Notes under the pieces: generated by a model | Databases searched by the model: none | The model's input: the letters and a program-made list of their open reading frames with translations, nothing else | What the model was told of the DNA's origin: nothing | Position numbers and translations under genes: made by a program | Part shown: one piece after another, positions 49,323 through 60,720 of the stretch | How the letters are laid out: the number at the start of each line of letters is the position of its first letter | How positions within the stretch are numbered: position 1 is the stretch's first letter | Assembly: GCF_029223485.1 (NCBI RefSeq) | Contig: NZ_JARHTP010000027.1 | Span: forward strand, 62,001-126,000 | Direction: 5' to 3' | DNA: 64,000 bases | Source of the DNA: Streptomyces coacervatus | GTDB taxonomy: Bacteria > Actinomycetota > Actinomycetes > Streptomycetales > Streptomycetaceae

Positions 49323-49368
49323 CTCGGGCGGGCGTGACGGAGAAGGTCTCCGGATCGGCCCGCCCGAG
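49323..49368. terminator. Bidirectional terminator between convergent genes
   Basis: CTCGGGCGGGC (49323-49333) pairs perfectly with GCCCGCCCGAG (49358-49368). An inner GGAGA/TCTCC stem occupies the loop. It lies between the propeller and GH5 genes and can stop both. Confidence 0.75.
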
Positions 49369-49377
49369 TGCCCTCCG

Positions 49378-51234
49378 TCAGAAGTGCGCCGCCGCCCAGG
49401 CCGCCAGCTCGGACTTCGCCGCACCGAGCAGGCTCGCCGACGGTGCCGTCGCCCCGTTGGTCACCAGCGCATAGTGCAGGACACCGGAGTCCGAGTCGGT
49501 GAGCAGGAGGCGCCTGCTGCCCGTGCCGCCCGGTTCGGGGGCGGCCGCCACCGGTGTCGACGTCGAGTACGCCGGCGGGCCGTACACCGTGCCGAGGTCG
49601 GAGACCACGGTGGTCGCCGACCTCGGGAAGGAGGCGGGCAGATGCAGTTCGGTGGGAGCCGAGCCGCTGCCCGACTTCCACACCAGCAGCCCGTACTGGC
49701 CGGAGCCGACCAGCTGGGACACGTTCGGCAGCGAACTCGGCACCGGATTCCAGGTCAGGGTCGTCGAGCCATCGCGTGAGCGGTCCTCGTAGGTGAAGGC
49801 GAGCGTCGTACCGGCCGTCGCGCTCGGGTAGACGCGGTCGAGGAGCCGGGCGTCCTGACGGAGTGTCACCGCGCCCGAGTCGTCCAGCTTCACGGCTGAG
49901 AGGTCCTCGTCGTTCCAGGCGTCGCCGGAGGTCTGGACCTTGTCGGGGTTGTCGTTCATCAGCTCGTGGTGGCGGCCGTTGTAGATGTCCCACTGCCACT
50001 GGTTGCCGGAGAGCACCGGGCCTGAGCCTGCCGGGTTGGACCACCAACTGGAGCCGGGCAGACGGGAGTCGAGGGCCTGGTACATCGCCTTGTCGACCGT
50101 CGGTGCCTTGCCCGACACCGTTCCCGACAGCGGATGGCCGAACTCACTGACCACTGCGGCCGTCCCGGCGGCCGACGCCCGGTCGCGGATCGTCCCGAAG
50201 TCCGTCGAGTACTGCCCGTCGGACGCATTGCCCCACATCAGGACCCCGGAGATGGCCTTCTGGTCGTAGAAGTGGGTGTTGAACACGTAACGCGGGCCGA
50301 GCGTTCCGGCATCCAACAGCCCGCCCTCCTGCTTCTGGGAGTCGATGTTGGCGTTCCAGAAGAGGTTCGGTTCGACGAAGGCGGGCTTGTCCTGCCAGCC
50401 GGCCGCGTCCATCCGGGCCCGGAACTTCTGCAAGAAGGGCCACAGCAGGTTCTGCTCCCAACTGCGGCTGGTCTGGCCGGAGTCGTAGCTGCCGGCATAC
50501 GGCTCGTTGTAGGGATCGAAGCCGACGACACCCGTGAACTCCGCGTCGCTCAGGTGCTGTTCGACGTACGCCATGGTCTTCTGTGCGGTGTCGAGGAAGG
50601 CGTCCTGCAGGCCGTAGTTGTTGTGCCAGAAGTCGTACTGCGCCTTGGTCACGGCCTGGTTCTGGGTGATGTTCTGGCCCCAGAAGAGGCAGATCCCGCA
50701 GGACTCCGTCGGGTAACTCCCCAGGGCCACGGCCCACTTGGGTGCTCCGTCGCCCGTGTACCAGCTGCCGGTGTTGAAGAGGTGGCGGGAGTAGAGGTCC
50801 TGGTGGAAGTCGGGGTAGACGCGGATGCCTGCGTCGAGGAACGCACGCATCTGGTCGGTGACGGCGGCGAGGTAGGTGGTGTCGACCCTGCCGCGGGTGG
50901 GTTCGGCGTGCGCCCAGGAGAGCAGGAAGCGGACCGAGTTGCCGCCGCCGAGGGCGCGCAGCGCGGTCGCGGACTTCTTGGCGTCGGCGACCGAGGCGAA
51001 GGGCAGTCCGCCGTTCTCCTCCAGCTTGGTCTCGCCGGAGACGTTGTAGCCGCGCAGCACGACCTCGCGGCCGTTGCCGTCGACGAATCTGCCGTTCTGC
51101 ACGGTCAGGGGTGATTCATCGAACCAGAGGGAGTCGGGAAGGGTCGCGGCGGTGGCGGACGGCGCACCCGCCACCGTCAGAGATCCGAAGAGGACAACCA
51201 GCACAAGGAGCAGACGTGTCCGGATATTCGGCAT
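49378..51234 (-). CDS. Secreted GH5 endoglycoceramidase-like glycosidase
   Basis: 618 residues. A signal peptide (RTRLLLVLVVLFGSLTVAGAPSATA) precedes a GH5 barrel: VVLRGYNVSGETKLEENGGLPF, VRFLLSWAHAEP, YPDFHQDLYSRHLF, VGFDPYNEPYAGS (acid/base Glu) and AAVVSEFGHPLSG (nucleophile Glu). This layout matches actinobacterial endoglycoceramidases and related GH5 enzymes that cleave between a glycan and a lipid or terpenoid. The C-terminal part is beta-rich (DRSRDGSTTLTWNPVPSSLP...) and ends with an AAW-rich helix. The ATG at 51234 lacks a strong ribosome site. The AGTAAGTA motif in its promoter links it to the TetR/propeller pair. Confidence 0.82.
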   Translation of the reverse strand: MPNIRTRLLLVLVVLFGSLTVAGAPSATAATLPDSLWFDESPLTVQNGRFVDGNGREVVLRGYNVSGETKLEENGGLPFASVADAKKSATALRALGGGNSVRFLLSWAHAEPTRGRVDTTYLAAVTDQMRAFLDAGIRVYPDFHQDLYSRHLFNTGSWYTGDGAPKWAVALGSYPTESCGICLFWGQNITQNQAVTKAQYDFWHNNYGLQDAFLDTAQKTMAYVEQHLSDAEFTGVVGFDPYNEPYAGSYDSGQTSRSWEQNLLWPFLQKFRARMDAAGWQDKPAFVEPNLFWNANIDSQKQEGGLLDAGTLGPRYVFNTHFYDQKAISGVLMWGNASDGQYSTDFGTIRDRASAAGTAAVVSEFGHPLSGTVSGKAPTVDKAMYQALDSRLPGSSWWSNPAGSGPVLSGNQWQWDIYNGRHHELMNDNPDKVQTSGDAWNDEDLSAVKLDDSGAVTLRQDARLLDRVYPSATAGTTLAFTYEDRSRDGSTTLTWNPVPSSLPNVSQLVGSGQYGLLVWKSGSGSAPTELHLPASFPRSATTVVSDLGTVYGPPAYSTSTPVAAAPEPGGTGSRRLLLTDSDSGVLHYALVTNGATAPSASLLGAAKSELAAWAAAHF

Positions 51235-51269
51235 GTTCACTACAGTCCGGTGATGTCCTGACACCGTCA

Positions 51270-51294
51270 ATACTTCTGACTCTTGAGTAAGTAT
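51270..51294. promoter_or_regulatory. Inverted repeat in the GH5 promoter, sharing the TetR motif
   Basis: ATACTT (51270-51275) and AAGTAT (51289-51294) are inverted repeats; AGTAAGTA (51286-51293) matches the TetR operator octamer at 47985. It lies 36 bases upstream of the GH5 start. Confidence 0.5.
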
Positions 51295-51481
51295 CGGGAT
51301 TTTGGCTGTACCCCTTCCCGGCCGACCCCCACCGGGTCCGCCCGGACGTCGGCGCCGTGGTCCGGGCCCCGCTCGACCTTGAAAACGGATTAACGCTCAA
51401 CCAATGAGCCATCTGCCCTCGCCCCCTCCCGGAACCGGTCATAGAGTGACGTACATCACGTCCGTGATCCTGGGAGGGCAC

Positions 51482-51948
51482 ATGACCCATATCTCGGTGA
51501 AGGTGGACGGCACGACGTACGAGGACGACGTGGAACCCCGTCTCCTCCTGGTCCACTATCTGCGCGACCGCCTCGGCCTGTCCGGCACCCCCATCGGCTG
51601 CGACACCTCAAACTGCGGGGCCTGCACGGTCGAGCTGGACGGCGTCAGCGTCAAGAGCTGCTCCGTGCTCGCCGTCCAGGCGGACGGAGGTGAGGTGACG
51701 ACGGTCGAGGGGCTGGCCCGGGACGGGGAGCTGACCGCGCTCCAGCGTGCCTTCCACGAGAAGCACGCCCTGCAGTGCGGGTACTGCACGCCGGGGATGC
51801 TGATGGCCGCACGTGATCTGCTGCGCGAGCACCCGCACCCCACCACGGACGAGATCCGCCACGCCCTCGAGGGCAATCTCTGCCGCTGCACCGGCTACCA
51901 GAACATCGTGCGGGCCGTACAGGCCGCCTCCGAACAGGAGGTCCCGGC

Positions 51949-51952
<4 letters not shown>
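51482..51952 (+). CDS. coxS: CO dehydrogenase-like small subunit, two [2Fe-2S] clusters
   Basis: 156 residues, starting ATG 51482 with GGGAGG just upstream. The N-terminal plant-type ferredoxin cluster uses Cys40, Cys45, Cys48 and Cys60 (GCDTSNCGACTVEL... KSC). The second cluster uses Cys99, Cys102, Cys134 and Cys136 (QCGYCTPGM... LCRCTGY). This is the electron-transfer subunit of a molybdenum hydroxylase and acts in the cytoplasm with the large and medium subunits. Its TGA overlaps the coxL ATG. It heads an operon of seven genes. Confidence 0.9.
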
Positions 51953-54317
<2,365 letters not shown>

Positions 54318-54321
<4 letters not shown>

Positions 54322-55172
54322 TTCCTCCTGCATTCGACTACGCCCGGCCCGCAAGCGTCGACGAGGCGGTGCGCGCCCTCGCCGACGCGGGCGAGGACGC
54401 GAAGGTGCTGGCCGGCGGGCAGAGCCTGCTGCCGCTGCTGAGGCTGCGGCTGGCCTTTCCCGAGCTGGTCGTGGACGTCGGCCGCATCCCCGAGCTGCGC
54501 GGGGTGCGCGAGGACGGCGACACGCTCGTCATCGGCGCGATGACCACCCACCACGACGTCATCCACGATCCGCTGGTCCGCCGGCACGCGGGCCTGCTGG
54601 CGTCCGCCACGGCGACCGTCGCGGATCCCGCCGTACGGCACCGGGGCACCCTGGGCGGCTCCCTCGCGCACGCCGATCCGGCCGGGGACCTGCCCGCGGT
54701 GGTGCTGGCGCTGAACGGCGAGCTCGTGGCGCAGGGGCCGCGGGGGCGGCGCACGCTGCCCGCCCGTGACTTCTTCGTGGACTATCTGCAGTCGGCGCTC
54801 GAACCCGACGAGCTCCTGGTGGAGGTGCGGGTGCCGAAGGCGGACGGCTGGGGCTTCCACTACGAGAAGTTCCACCGGGTGGCACAGGCCTGGGCGACGG
54901 TCGGCGTGGCCGCGCTGGTGCGGCGCGACGACGGGCACATCGCCGAGGCGCGGGTCGGCCTGACCAACATGGGCTCGACGCCGCTGCGCGCCTCGGCGAC
55001 CGAGCAGGCCCTGTCCGGTGCCGGTGACGCTCAGGCCGTGGCACGGGCCGCCGAGTCCGCTGCCGAGGGGACCCGGCCGTCGCAGGACACCTCCGCCTCG
55101 CCCGAGTACCGGGAGTACCTGGCGCGGGTGCTCACCAGGCGGGCGGTTCTGGCCGCCGCCGGAATGGGGTGA
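54318..55172 (+). CDS. coxM: CO dehydrogenase-like medium (FAD) subunit
   Basis: 284 residues: FDYARPASVDEAVRALADAGEDAKVLAGGQSLLPLLRLRLA (FAD-binding), ATVADPAVRHRGTLGGSLAHADPAGDLPAVVLALN with the typical GGSLAHADPA, and RRTLPARDFFVDYLQSALEPDELLVEVRVPKA. It carries FAD and passes electrons from the iron-sulfur subunit onward. ATGA overlap with coxL. The C-terminal end (PEYREYLARVLTRRAVLAA) matches the family. Downstream, the MoxR-like ATPase begins within about 75 bases. Confidence 0.9.
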
Positions 55173-55187
55173 GGACAGATCACGCAC

Positions 55188-55229
55188 AGGCAGGACCCGA
55201 TCGCGGACAGGCGCGACCCGATCGCGGAC
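55188..55229 (+). repeat. Tandem 21-bp duplication at the start of the MoxR gene
   Basis: AGGCAGGACCCGATCGCGGAC (55188-55208) is followed at once by a copy differing at two bases (55209-55229). The unit is 7 codons (RQDPIAD, RRDPIAD) in frame with the MoxR gene, between the coxM stop and GTG 55248. Confidence 0.7.
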
Positions 55230-55247
55230 ATCTCCGGCCCGGAGCAG

Positions 55248-56105
55248 GTGCGGGCCCGCCTGGAGGAGACGGGGTACCTCGTCGACGACGGGCTGGCCAC
55301 CGCCTGTTTCCTGGCCCTGCGGCTGCACCGGCCGATCTTCTGCGAGGGTGACGCGGGCGTCGGCAAGACGGCGCTCGCGTCCGCTCTCGCCGAGGCGCTG
55401 GACGCTCCGCTGATCCGCTTGCAGTGCCATGAGGGCATCGATGCCTCGCAGGCGCTGTACGACTGGGACTTCCCGCGTCAGCTGCTGCATCTGCGCGCCG
55501 CCGAGGCGGCCGGGGTCAAGGACGCCGACCGGCTGGAGGGTGAGCTGTACGACCGTCGCTTCCTGGTCGCCCGGCCGCTGCTCAAGGCCCTGGAGACACA
55601 GCCGTCGGTGCTGCTGGTGGACGAGATCGACCGCGCGGACGACGAGTTCGAGGCGTTTCTGCTGGAGCTGCTGTCGGAGTTCTCGGTCACCATCCCGGAG
55701 CTGGGCACGCTGCGGGCCGAGGTGCCGCCCGTGGTCGTCCTGACCTCCAACCGCACCCGTGAGGTGCACGACGCGCTGAAGCGGCGGTGCCTGTACCACT
55801 GGTTCGACCATCCGGGCTTCGCCCGTGAACTGGCCATCGTGCGGCGGCGGTTGCCTGCCGTCTCGGCCCGGCTGGCGGAACAGGTGACCGCGCTGGTGCA
55901 GGCGCTGCGCTCCCAGGACCTGCTGAAGCCGCCAGGCGTAGCCGAGACGATCGACTGGGCCCAAGCCCTGGACACACTGGGCGCGAACGAGGTGGACGCG
56001 GAGCTGGCGGTGGCGACCTTGGGTTCGGTGCTGAAGTACCGGGAGGACGCGGAGCGGGCGCGCGGGCTCGATCTGGCGGCGGTCCTCGCGGCCCGGGGGA
56101 CGTGA
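55248..56105 (+). CDS. MoxR-type AAA+ ATPase (CoxD-like)
   Basis: 285 residues from GTG 55248. The AAA+ core is FCEGDAGVGKTALASALAEALDAPLIRLQCHEGID (Walker A GDAGVGKT), LLVDEIDRADDEFEAFLLELL (Walker B), VVLTSNRTREVHDALKRRCLYHWFDHP (sensor 1 and arginine finger). MoxR/CoxD ATPases insert or mature metal cofactors with a VWA partner; the next gene encodes one. The frame is open upstream to the coxM stop and holds an in-frame 21-bp repeat. An ATC at 55179 sits 4 bases after GAGGA, where a mutated ATG could lie. The true start is uncertain. Confidence 0.85.
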   Translation: MRARLEETGYLVDDGLATACFLALRLHRPIFCEGDAGVGKTALASALAEALDAPLIRLQCHEGIDASQALYDWDFPRQLLHLRAAEAAGVKDADRLEGELYDRRFLVARPLLKALETQPSVLLVDEIDRADDEFEAFLLELLSEFSVTIPELGTLRAEVPPVVVLTSNRTREVHDALKRRCLYHWFDHPGFARELAIVRRRLPAVSARLAEQVTALVQALRSQDLLKPPGVAETIDWAQALDTLGANEVDAELAVATLGSVLKYREDAERARGLDLAAVLAARGT

Positions 56106-57286
56106 GCGGCGTGGGCGTCCCGGTGTCCGAGAACGGTGGTCCGCCCGGACCGCCCCGTGCCGACGCCGCCCTCCTCGGCTTCGCCCGTGCCCTGCGGGCG
56201 GCCGGCGTGGACGCGAGTGCCGAGCGGGTGCACGCGTTTCTGCGGGCGGTGCACGAGCTGCGGGCCGGGATGCGGGCGGACGTGTACTGGGCGGGGCGGC
56301 TGACACTGTGCGGGGGGCGGGACGACCTGGAGCGCTACGAGCGGGTGTTCACCGCCTATTTCGGCGGCGCTGCGCCCGCCGGGCGGACCGTGACCGTCCC
56401 TCCCCCGCCGCGGCTGCGGTTGGTCGCACGGGCCGGTCCGATGCCCCGTACGGTCGCTCGCGACGAGCAGCACCGGGCCCGGCCGGCGGCGGCCCTCGCG
56501 AGCTCCGCCGAGGTCCTGCGCCACCGCGACATCGCCGAGCTGGACTCCGCCGGGCGCGAGCAACTGCGCCGGCTGCTGGCCGCGTTGGCGCTGCGCGGCG
56601 AGGTGCGGCGCAGCGCGCGACGGCGGCCGGCCCGGCGCGGGGAGGTCGATCCGCACCGGACGGTACGGGAGTTGCTACGGCGCGGCGGGGAGCCGGCGCG
56701 GCTGCGGCGGCACGCCCGGGCCGACCGCCCGCGGCGGGTGGTGCTGCTCGTGGATGTGAGCGGTTCGATGGCGCCGTATGCCGATGCGTTGCTGCGGTTC
56801 GCGCACGCGGCGGCCCGCGGGAGCCATACGGAGGTGTTCACGATCGGCACCCGGCTGACCCGGGTGACCCGCGAACTGTCGCACCGTGACCCGGACTTGG
56901 CGATGGCCGCGCTCGCGGCGGCCGTGCCGGACTGGCGCGGTGGCACCCGGCTCGGGGAGCTGCTGCGCGCGTTCCTGGACCGCTGGGGGCAGCGGGGCAT
57001 GGCGCGCGGGGCAGTCGTGGTGGTGCTGTCCGACGGGTGGGAGCGTGGCGATCCGGAGCTGCTCGGCGCCCAGATGCGCCGACTGCACCGGCTGGCGCAC
57101 CGGGTGATCTGGGCCAATCCCCGCAAGGCACGCCCCGGTTACGCACCCCTGGCCGCCGGGATGGCGGCGGCGCTGCCGAGCGTGGACGCGTTCGTCGAGG
57201 GGCACAGCCTGGCGGCGCTGGAGCGTCTGGCGGCGGTGGTGCGGGGCGCCGAGGTGGCCTTCGTGGAAGGAGCGGATCGTGCGTGA
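56102..57286 (+). CDS. VWA domain protein (CoxE-like), partner of the MoxR ATPase
   Basis: 394 residues from a GTGA overlap. The N-terminus is basic and helical, containing EVDPHRTVRELLRRGGEPARLRRH. The VWA domain begins RVVLLVDVSGSMAPYADALLRFAHAAARG (MIDAS motif DVSGS), continues EVFTIGTRLTRVTRELSH, and ends with VVVVLSDGWERGDPELL and VIWANPRKARPGYAPLAAGM. CoxE-like proteins work with CoxD ATPases to mature the active-site metal sulfide. The 8-base overlap with the XdhC gene shows co-translation. Confidence 0.87.
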   Translation: MSGVGVPVSENGGPPGPPRADAALLGFARALRAAGVDASAERVHAFLRAVHELRAGMRADVYWAGRLTLCGGRDDLERYERVFTAYFGGAAPAGRTVTVPPPPRLRLVARAGPMPRTVARDEQHRARPAAALASSAEVLRHRDIAELDSAGREQLRRLLAALALRGEVRRSARRRPARRGEVDPHRTVRELLRRGGEPARLRRHARADRPRRVVLLVDVSGSMAPYADALLRFAHAAARGSHTEVFTIGTRLTRVTRELSHRDPDLAMAALAAAVPDWRGGTRLGELLRAFLDRWGQRGMARGAVVVVLSDGWERGDPELLGAQMRRLHRLAHRVIWANPRKARPGYAPLAAGMAAALPSVDAFVEGHSLAALERLAAVVRGAEVAFVEGADRA

Positions 57287-58379
57287 GATTCTGCCGACGC
57301 TGAGCGAGTGGTACGCGGCCCGGGTCCCGTTCGGCCTGGCCACCGTGGTCGCCGTGAGCCGCAGCGCACCGCGCGATCCCGGTGCGGCCATGGCGGTGGG
57401 CCCCGGCGACGAGGCCGTGGGGAGTGTGTCCGGCGGTTGCGTCGAGGGTGCGGTGTTCGAGCTCGCCAAGGAGGTCGTCGAGAGCGGCGAGGCACGCCTG
57501 GAGACGTTCGGGTACAGCGACGAGGACGCGTTCGCGGTCGGGCTCACCTGCGGCGGCGAGATCACCCTGCTCGTCCGGCCGGTCACGGCGGAGACCGACC
57601 CGGGCTTCGCCGCAGTCGCGGAGTCCGTCGCCGCGGGCCGCCCGGTGACCGTGGCGACGGTGACGGACGGGCCGGCGACGGTCGGGGCCACCCTGGCCGT
57701 TTGGCCGGACGAGGTGTCCGGCACGCTGGGCTCCACCGGTCTGGACGTCGCCGTCACCGCCGACGCACGCGGCGAACTCGCCCTCGGTGCCACGGGGTTG
57801 CGCCACTACGGCCCGCACGGCGAGCGCCGCGAGGACACGGTCACCGTCTTCCTGCACTCCTTCGCCCCGCCGCCGCGGATGCTGGTCTTCGGCGCGATCG
57901 ACTACGCGGCCGCGGTCGCCCGTATCGGAAGCTTCCTCGGCTACCGGGTCACCGTGTGCGACGCGCGCCCGGTGTTCGCCACGCCCAAACGCTTCCCGGA
58001 CGCCGTCGAGGTGGTCGTCGACTGGCCGCACCGCTACCTCAGGAGCACCGAGACCGACGAGCGCACGGTGGTCTGCGTCCTCACCCACGACCCCAAGTTC
58101 GACGTGCCGCTGCTGGAGGAGGCGCTGCGCCGGCCGGCGGCCTACATCGGTGCCATGGGCAGCCGCCGTACGCACGACGAACGGATGAAACGCCTGGTCG
58201 AAGCGGGGCTCACGGAGGCCGAGCTCGCCCGGCTGCGCTCGCCGGTCGGGCTCGACCTCGGCGCCCGTACGCCCGAGGAGGTCGCCGTGTCCGTCGCCGC
58301 CGAGATCGTCGCCCTGCGGTGGGGCGGCAGCGGCGCCCCGCTGACGGCCACCGGAGGGGCCATCCATCCGTCGCCGTAA
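57279..58379 (+). CDS. XdhC/CoxI family molybdenum cofactor maturation protein
   Basis: 366 residues. The N-terminal XdhC domain has GLATVVAVSRSAPRDPGAAMAVGPGDEAVGSVSGGCVEGAVFELAKEVVESG (the SGGCVEG motif) and YSDEDAFAVGLTCGGEI. A Rossmann-like C-terminal domain follows: RMLVFGAIDYAAAVARIGSFLGYRVTVCDARPVFATPKRFPDAVEVVVDWP, then GAMGSRRTHDERMKRL. These proteins bind and sulfurate the molybdenum cofactor before handing it to the large subunit. It is thus needed for activity of this enzyme. Translational coupling to the VWA gene is clear. Confidence 0.88.
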   Translation: MREILPTLSEWYAARVPFGLATVVAVSRSAPRDPGAAMAVGPGDEAVGSVSGGCVEGAVFELAKEVVESGEARLETFGYSDEDAFAVGLTCGGEITLLVRPVTAETDPGFAAVAESVAAGRPVTVATVTDGPATVGATLAVWPDEVSGTLGSTGLDVAVTADARGELALGATGLRHYGPHGERREDTVTVFLHSFAPPPRMLVFGAIDYAAAVARIGSFLGYRVTVCDARPVFATPKRFPDAVEVVVDWPHRYLRSTETDERTVVCVLTHDPKFDVPLLEEALRRPAAYIGAMGSRRTHDERMKRLVEAGLTEAELARLRSPVGLDLGARTPEEVAVSVAAEIVALRWGGSGAPLTATGGAIHPSP

Positions 58380-58397
58380 CGCCCGTTGGAGGAAGTC

Positions 58398-58997
58398 ATG
58401 GAGCTGCACCACGAGTTCACCGTGCCCGTGCCCGTCGACGACGCCTGGCAGACCCTTCTGGACATCGAGCGGATCGCACCCTGCATGCCCGGGGCGACGG
58501 TCGAGGAGTACGACGGCAAGACCGTCACCGGCTCGGTGAAGGTCAAGGTGGGTCCGATCACCGTGACGTACAAGGGCACCGCCGTCTTCGAGGAGCAGGA
58601 CGACAGCGCGCACCGCATGGTGCTGATCGCCAGCGGCCGGGAGACCCGCGGCCAGGGCACCGCACGCGCCACGGTGACGGGCAGCCTGACCGGGCGCGAC
58701 GGCGGTACGGCGGTGTCGGTGCGGACCGATCTGACGGTGACCGGGCGTCCGGCGCAGTTCGGGCGCGGGGTGATGGCGGAGGTGGGCGACCGGCTCGTGG
58801 GCCAGTTCGCCCAGTGTCTGTCGGAGCGGCTCGTGGAGCCTGCCGGGGCGGTGGCTGAGCCGCCGGAGGAGACCGAGCCCCTCGACCTGTTCCGTACGGC
58901 CGGGGTGCCGGTGGCCAAACGGGCGGCGGTGGCGCTCGCGGCGGCAGTCGTGGTGGCGGTGGTGTTCGCGCGGGTGCGGCGGTGGCGGCGGGGCTGA
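58398..58997 (+). CDS. coxG: CoxG-type SRPBCC protein with C-terminal membrane helix
   Basis: 199 residues from ATG 58398 with GGAGGAAG upstream. The SRPBCC fold includes MELHHEFTVPVPVDDAWQTLLDIERIAPCMPGATVEEYDGKTVTGSVKVKVGPITVTYKG, the classical CoxG start. A C-terminal helix (AAVALAAAVVVAVVFARVRRW) would anchor it in the cytoplasmic membrane, consistent with a role in attaching the enzyme to the respiratory chain. It is the last gene of the operon. Confidence 0.87.
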   Translation: MELHHEFTVPVPVDDAWQTLLDIERIAPCMPGATVEEYDGKTVTGSVKVKVGPITVTYKGTAVFEEQDDSAHRMVLIASGRETRGQGTARATVTGSLTGRDGGTAVSVRTDLTVTGRPAQFGRGVMAEVGDRLVGQFAQCLSERLVEPAGAVAEPPEETEPLDLFRTAGVPVAKRAAVALAAAVVVAVVFARVRRWRRG

Positions 58998-59019
58998 ACC
59001 GCCGCGGGGCCGGTCTCCT

Positions 59020-59943
59020 TCAGGCTCCGTTTCTGCGGTGGTCGTCGAGGATCGCCTCCAGGTGCTTCAGCGCTGCCGTGACCCGCGCCGGATGCTCAAG
59101 GAAGAAGGGATCGTCGGGTACCGGGAGCGATCCCGCGAGGGCCCAGCCGCGGCCCCGGGCCCAGCTCGCGTCGTCGGCGCCGACCGCCTCGCGGAAGACG
59201 TCGCGTGCCCGTGCGGGCAGGAACTTCCAGGCGGGCACCAGGTCCACGGCGGGGTCGGCCACGGCCAGCGTGCCGAAGTCGATGACGGCGCTCAGCCGGC
59301 CGTTCCGGGCCAGGAGGTTGCCCGCGTCGAGGTCGCCGTGGATCCACACCGGCGGCCTGTCCCAGGCGGGGGCGGCGAGGGCCGCCTCCCACACCTCGGT
59401 CACCGCGTCGACATCGACGAGTCCCGCCTTCTTCAGTGCCTCCAGTTTGGGCCGGACGCGGGCCTCGGCGGCCAGGGAGTCACGCGCATCGCCCAACGGC
59501 ACACCGCGGAAGGCGTTGCTCTGCTCGGGGCCGGGGCCGCCGGCCGGGTCGGCGGCCTGCAGGGCGGTGATGAACTCGGCGAGGTCGAGGGCGGCCCCGA
59601 CCGGATCGGCCAGCCCCTCGGTGGTCGCCGTCTCGCCGTCCAGCCACCGGTAGACGGACCACGGGTAGGGGTAGCCCTCGCCGGGCTCGCCCATCGCGAG
59701 GGGTTCGGACACGGCCAGCGGGAGGTACGGGGCGAGGCGGGGCAGCCAGCGGTGCTCGCGCTCCACCTGGCCGACCCAGTGGGCGTAGCGCGGCAGGCGT
59801 ACGGACATCTCGTCGCCGAGCCGGAAGGTGGCGTTGTCCATGCCGGACTGCGGCACCGGGGTGACGGGCAGGTGGGCCCATTGCGGGAACTGGGCAACGA
59901 GCAGGCGGCGTACGAGAGTTGGGTCGATCAGCACACCGTCCAT
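59020..59943 (-). CDS. Aminoglycoside phosphotransferase (APH) family kinase-like protein
   Basis: 307 residues. The APH fold shows NATFRLGDEMSVRLPRYAHWVGQVEREHRWLPRLAPYLPLAV (ATP-binding Lys replaced by Arg in SVRLPR), the catalytic WIHGDLDAGNLLARNG (HGD...N) and the metal-binding VIDFGTLAVADPAVDLV. Many streptomycete members phosphorylate small hydroxylated compounds or are not characterised. The start at ATG 59943 has a weak ribosome site. It is convergent with coxG, stops 22 bases apart. Confidence 0.82.
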   Translation of the reverse strand: MDGVLIDPTLVRRLLVAQFPQWAHLPVTPVPQSGMDNATFRLGDEMSVRLPRYAHWVGQVEREHRWLPRLAPYLPLAVSEPLAMGEPGEGYPYPWSVYRWLDGETATTEGLADPVGAALDLAEFITALQAADPAGGPGPEQSNAFRGVPLGDARDSLAAEARVRPKLEALKKAGLVDVDAVTEVWEAALAAPAWDRPPVWIHGDLDAGNLLARNGRLSAVIDFGTLAVADPAVDLVPAWKFLPARARDVFREAVGADDASWARGRGWALAGSLPVPDDPFFLEHPARVTAALKHLEAILDDHRRNGA

Positions 59944-60133
59944 CTCAGCGGGGCGATGCCCGGACGTCCAACGAATTTGGGGGTGTGGGACGGGTGGTGA
60001 GGGGTAGCCCCGCCCTACGGGGTATGCACGCCCCCGCGGCACAGCACCTCTGCGGGAAGGAGGTCCGTGACAGCGCACACTCGCAGCGCCCGGGCCGCTC
60101 GCAGCAGCATGGAGCGGCCCGGATCCTGTGTTG

Positions 60134-60643
60134 TCACGCCGGTCCCGGACCTGTCAGCCGGTGCAGCTGTACGTCCGTGAGCAGTCCGTCGGCCACGGTG
60201 GCCGTCATATAGGTGCAGTGGGGCTGGCGGCGGCGGTCGGTCGGGGAACCGGGGTTGAGCAGGCGCAGGCCGCCGGGGGCGGTCGTGTCCCACGGGATGT
60301 GGCTGTGTCCGAAGACCAGTACGTCGAGGTCGGGGAACCGGGCGGCACAGCGCGCCTCCCGGCCCTGCGCCGGGCCCGTCTCGTGCACGACCCCGAAGCG
60401 CACCCCGCCGAGCTCGGCATACGCCACTTCGGGCAGCCGGGCCCGCAGCGCGGGCCCGTCGTTGTTGCCGTACACCCCGACGAGCCTGCGGCAGCGGGCC
60501 TCGAGCAGGTCGAGGGTGTCCGTGTCGACCCAGTCCCCGGCGTGGAACACGACGTCGGCGTGCGGGAGTTCGGCCAGGAGCCGGGCGGGCAGCTCCTTGG
60601 CGCGCTTGGGGAGGTGGGTGTCGGTCGTCAGGAGGAGGCGCAC
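60134..60643 (-). CDS. YfcE/MJ0936-type metallophosphodiesterase
   Basis: 169 residues from GTG 60643. The metallophosphoesterase motifs are LLLTTDTHLPKRAKE (D-x-H), DVVFHAGDWVDTDTL (GD), GVYGNNDGP (GNND), DVLVFGHSHIPW (GHSH). It has the compact YfcE layout of about 165-185 residues. Relatives hydrolyse phosphodiesters with a two-metal site. The GTG lacks a strong ribosome site. It lies on the minus strand facing away from the MarR gene and may share its promoter region, but not its operator. Confidence 0.83.
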   Translation of the reverse strand: MRLLLTTDTHLPKRAKELPARLLAELPHADVVFHAGDWVDTDTLDLLEARCRRLVGVYGNNDGPALRARLPEVAYAELGGVRFGVVHETGPAQGREARCAARFPDLDVLVFGHSHIPWDTTAPGGLRLLNPGSPTDRRRQPHCTYMTATVADGLLTDVQLHRLTGPGPA

Positions 60644-60720
60644 GGGGGCAGCTTAGAGAGGGCATGGGCGCCGCGCGGTTGACAGTCATGGCGCGGGTCC
60701 ATGAGCCCTGAAGGATCTAC

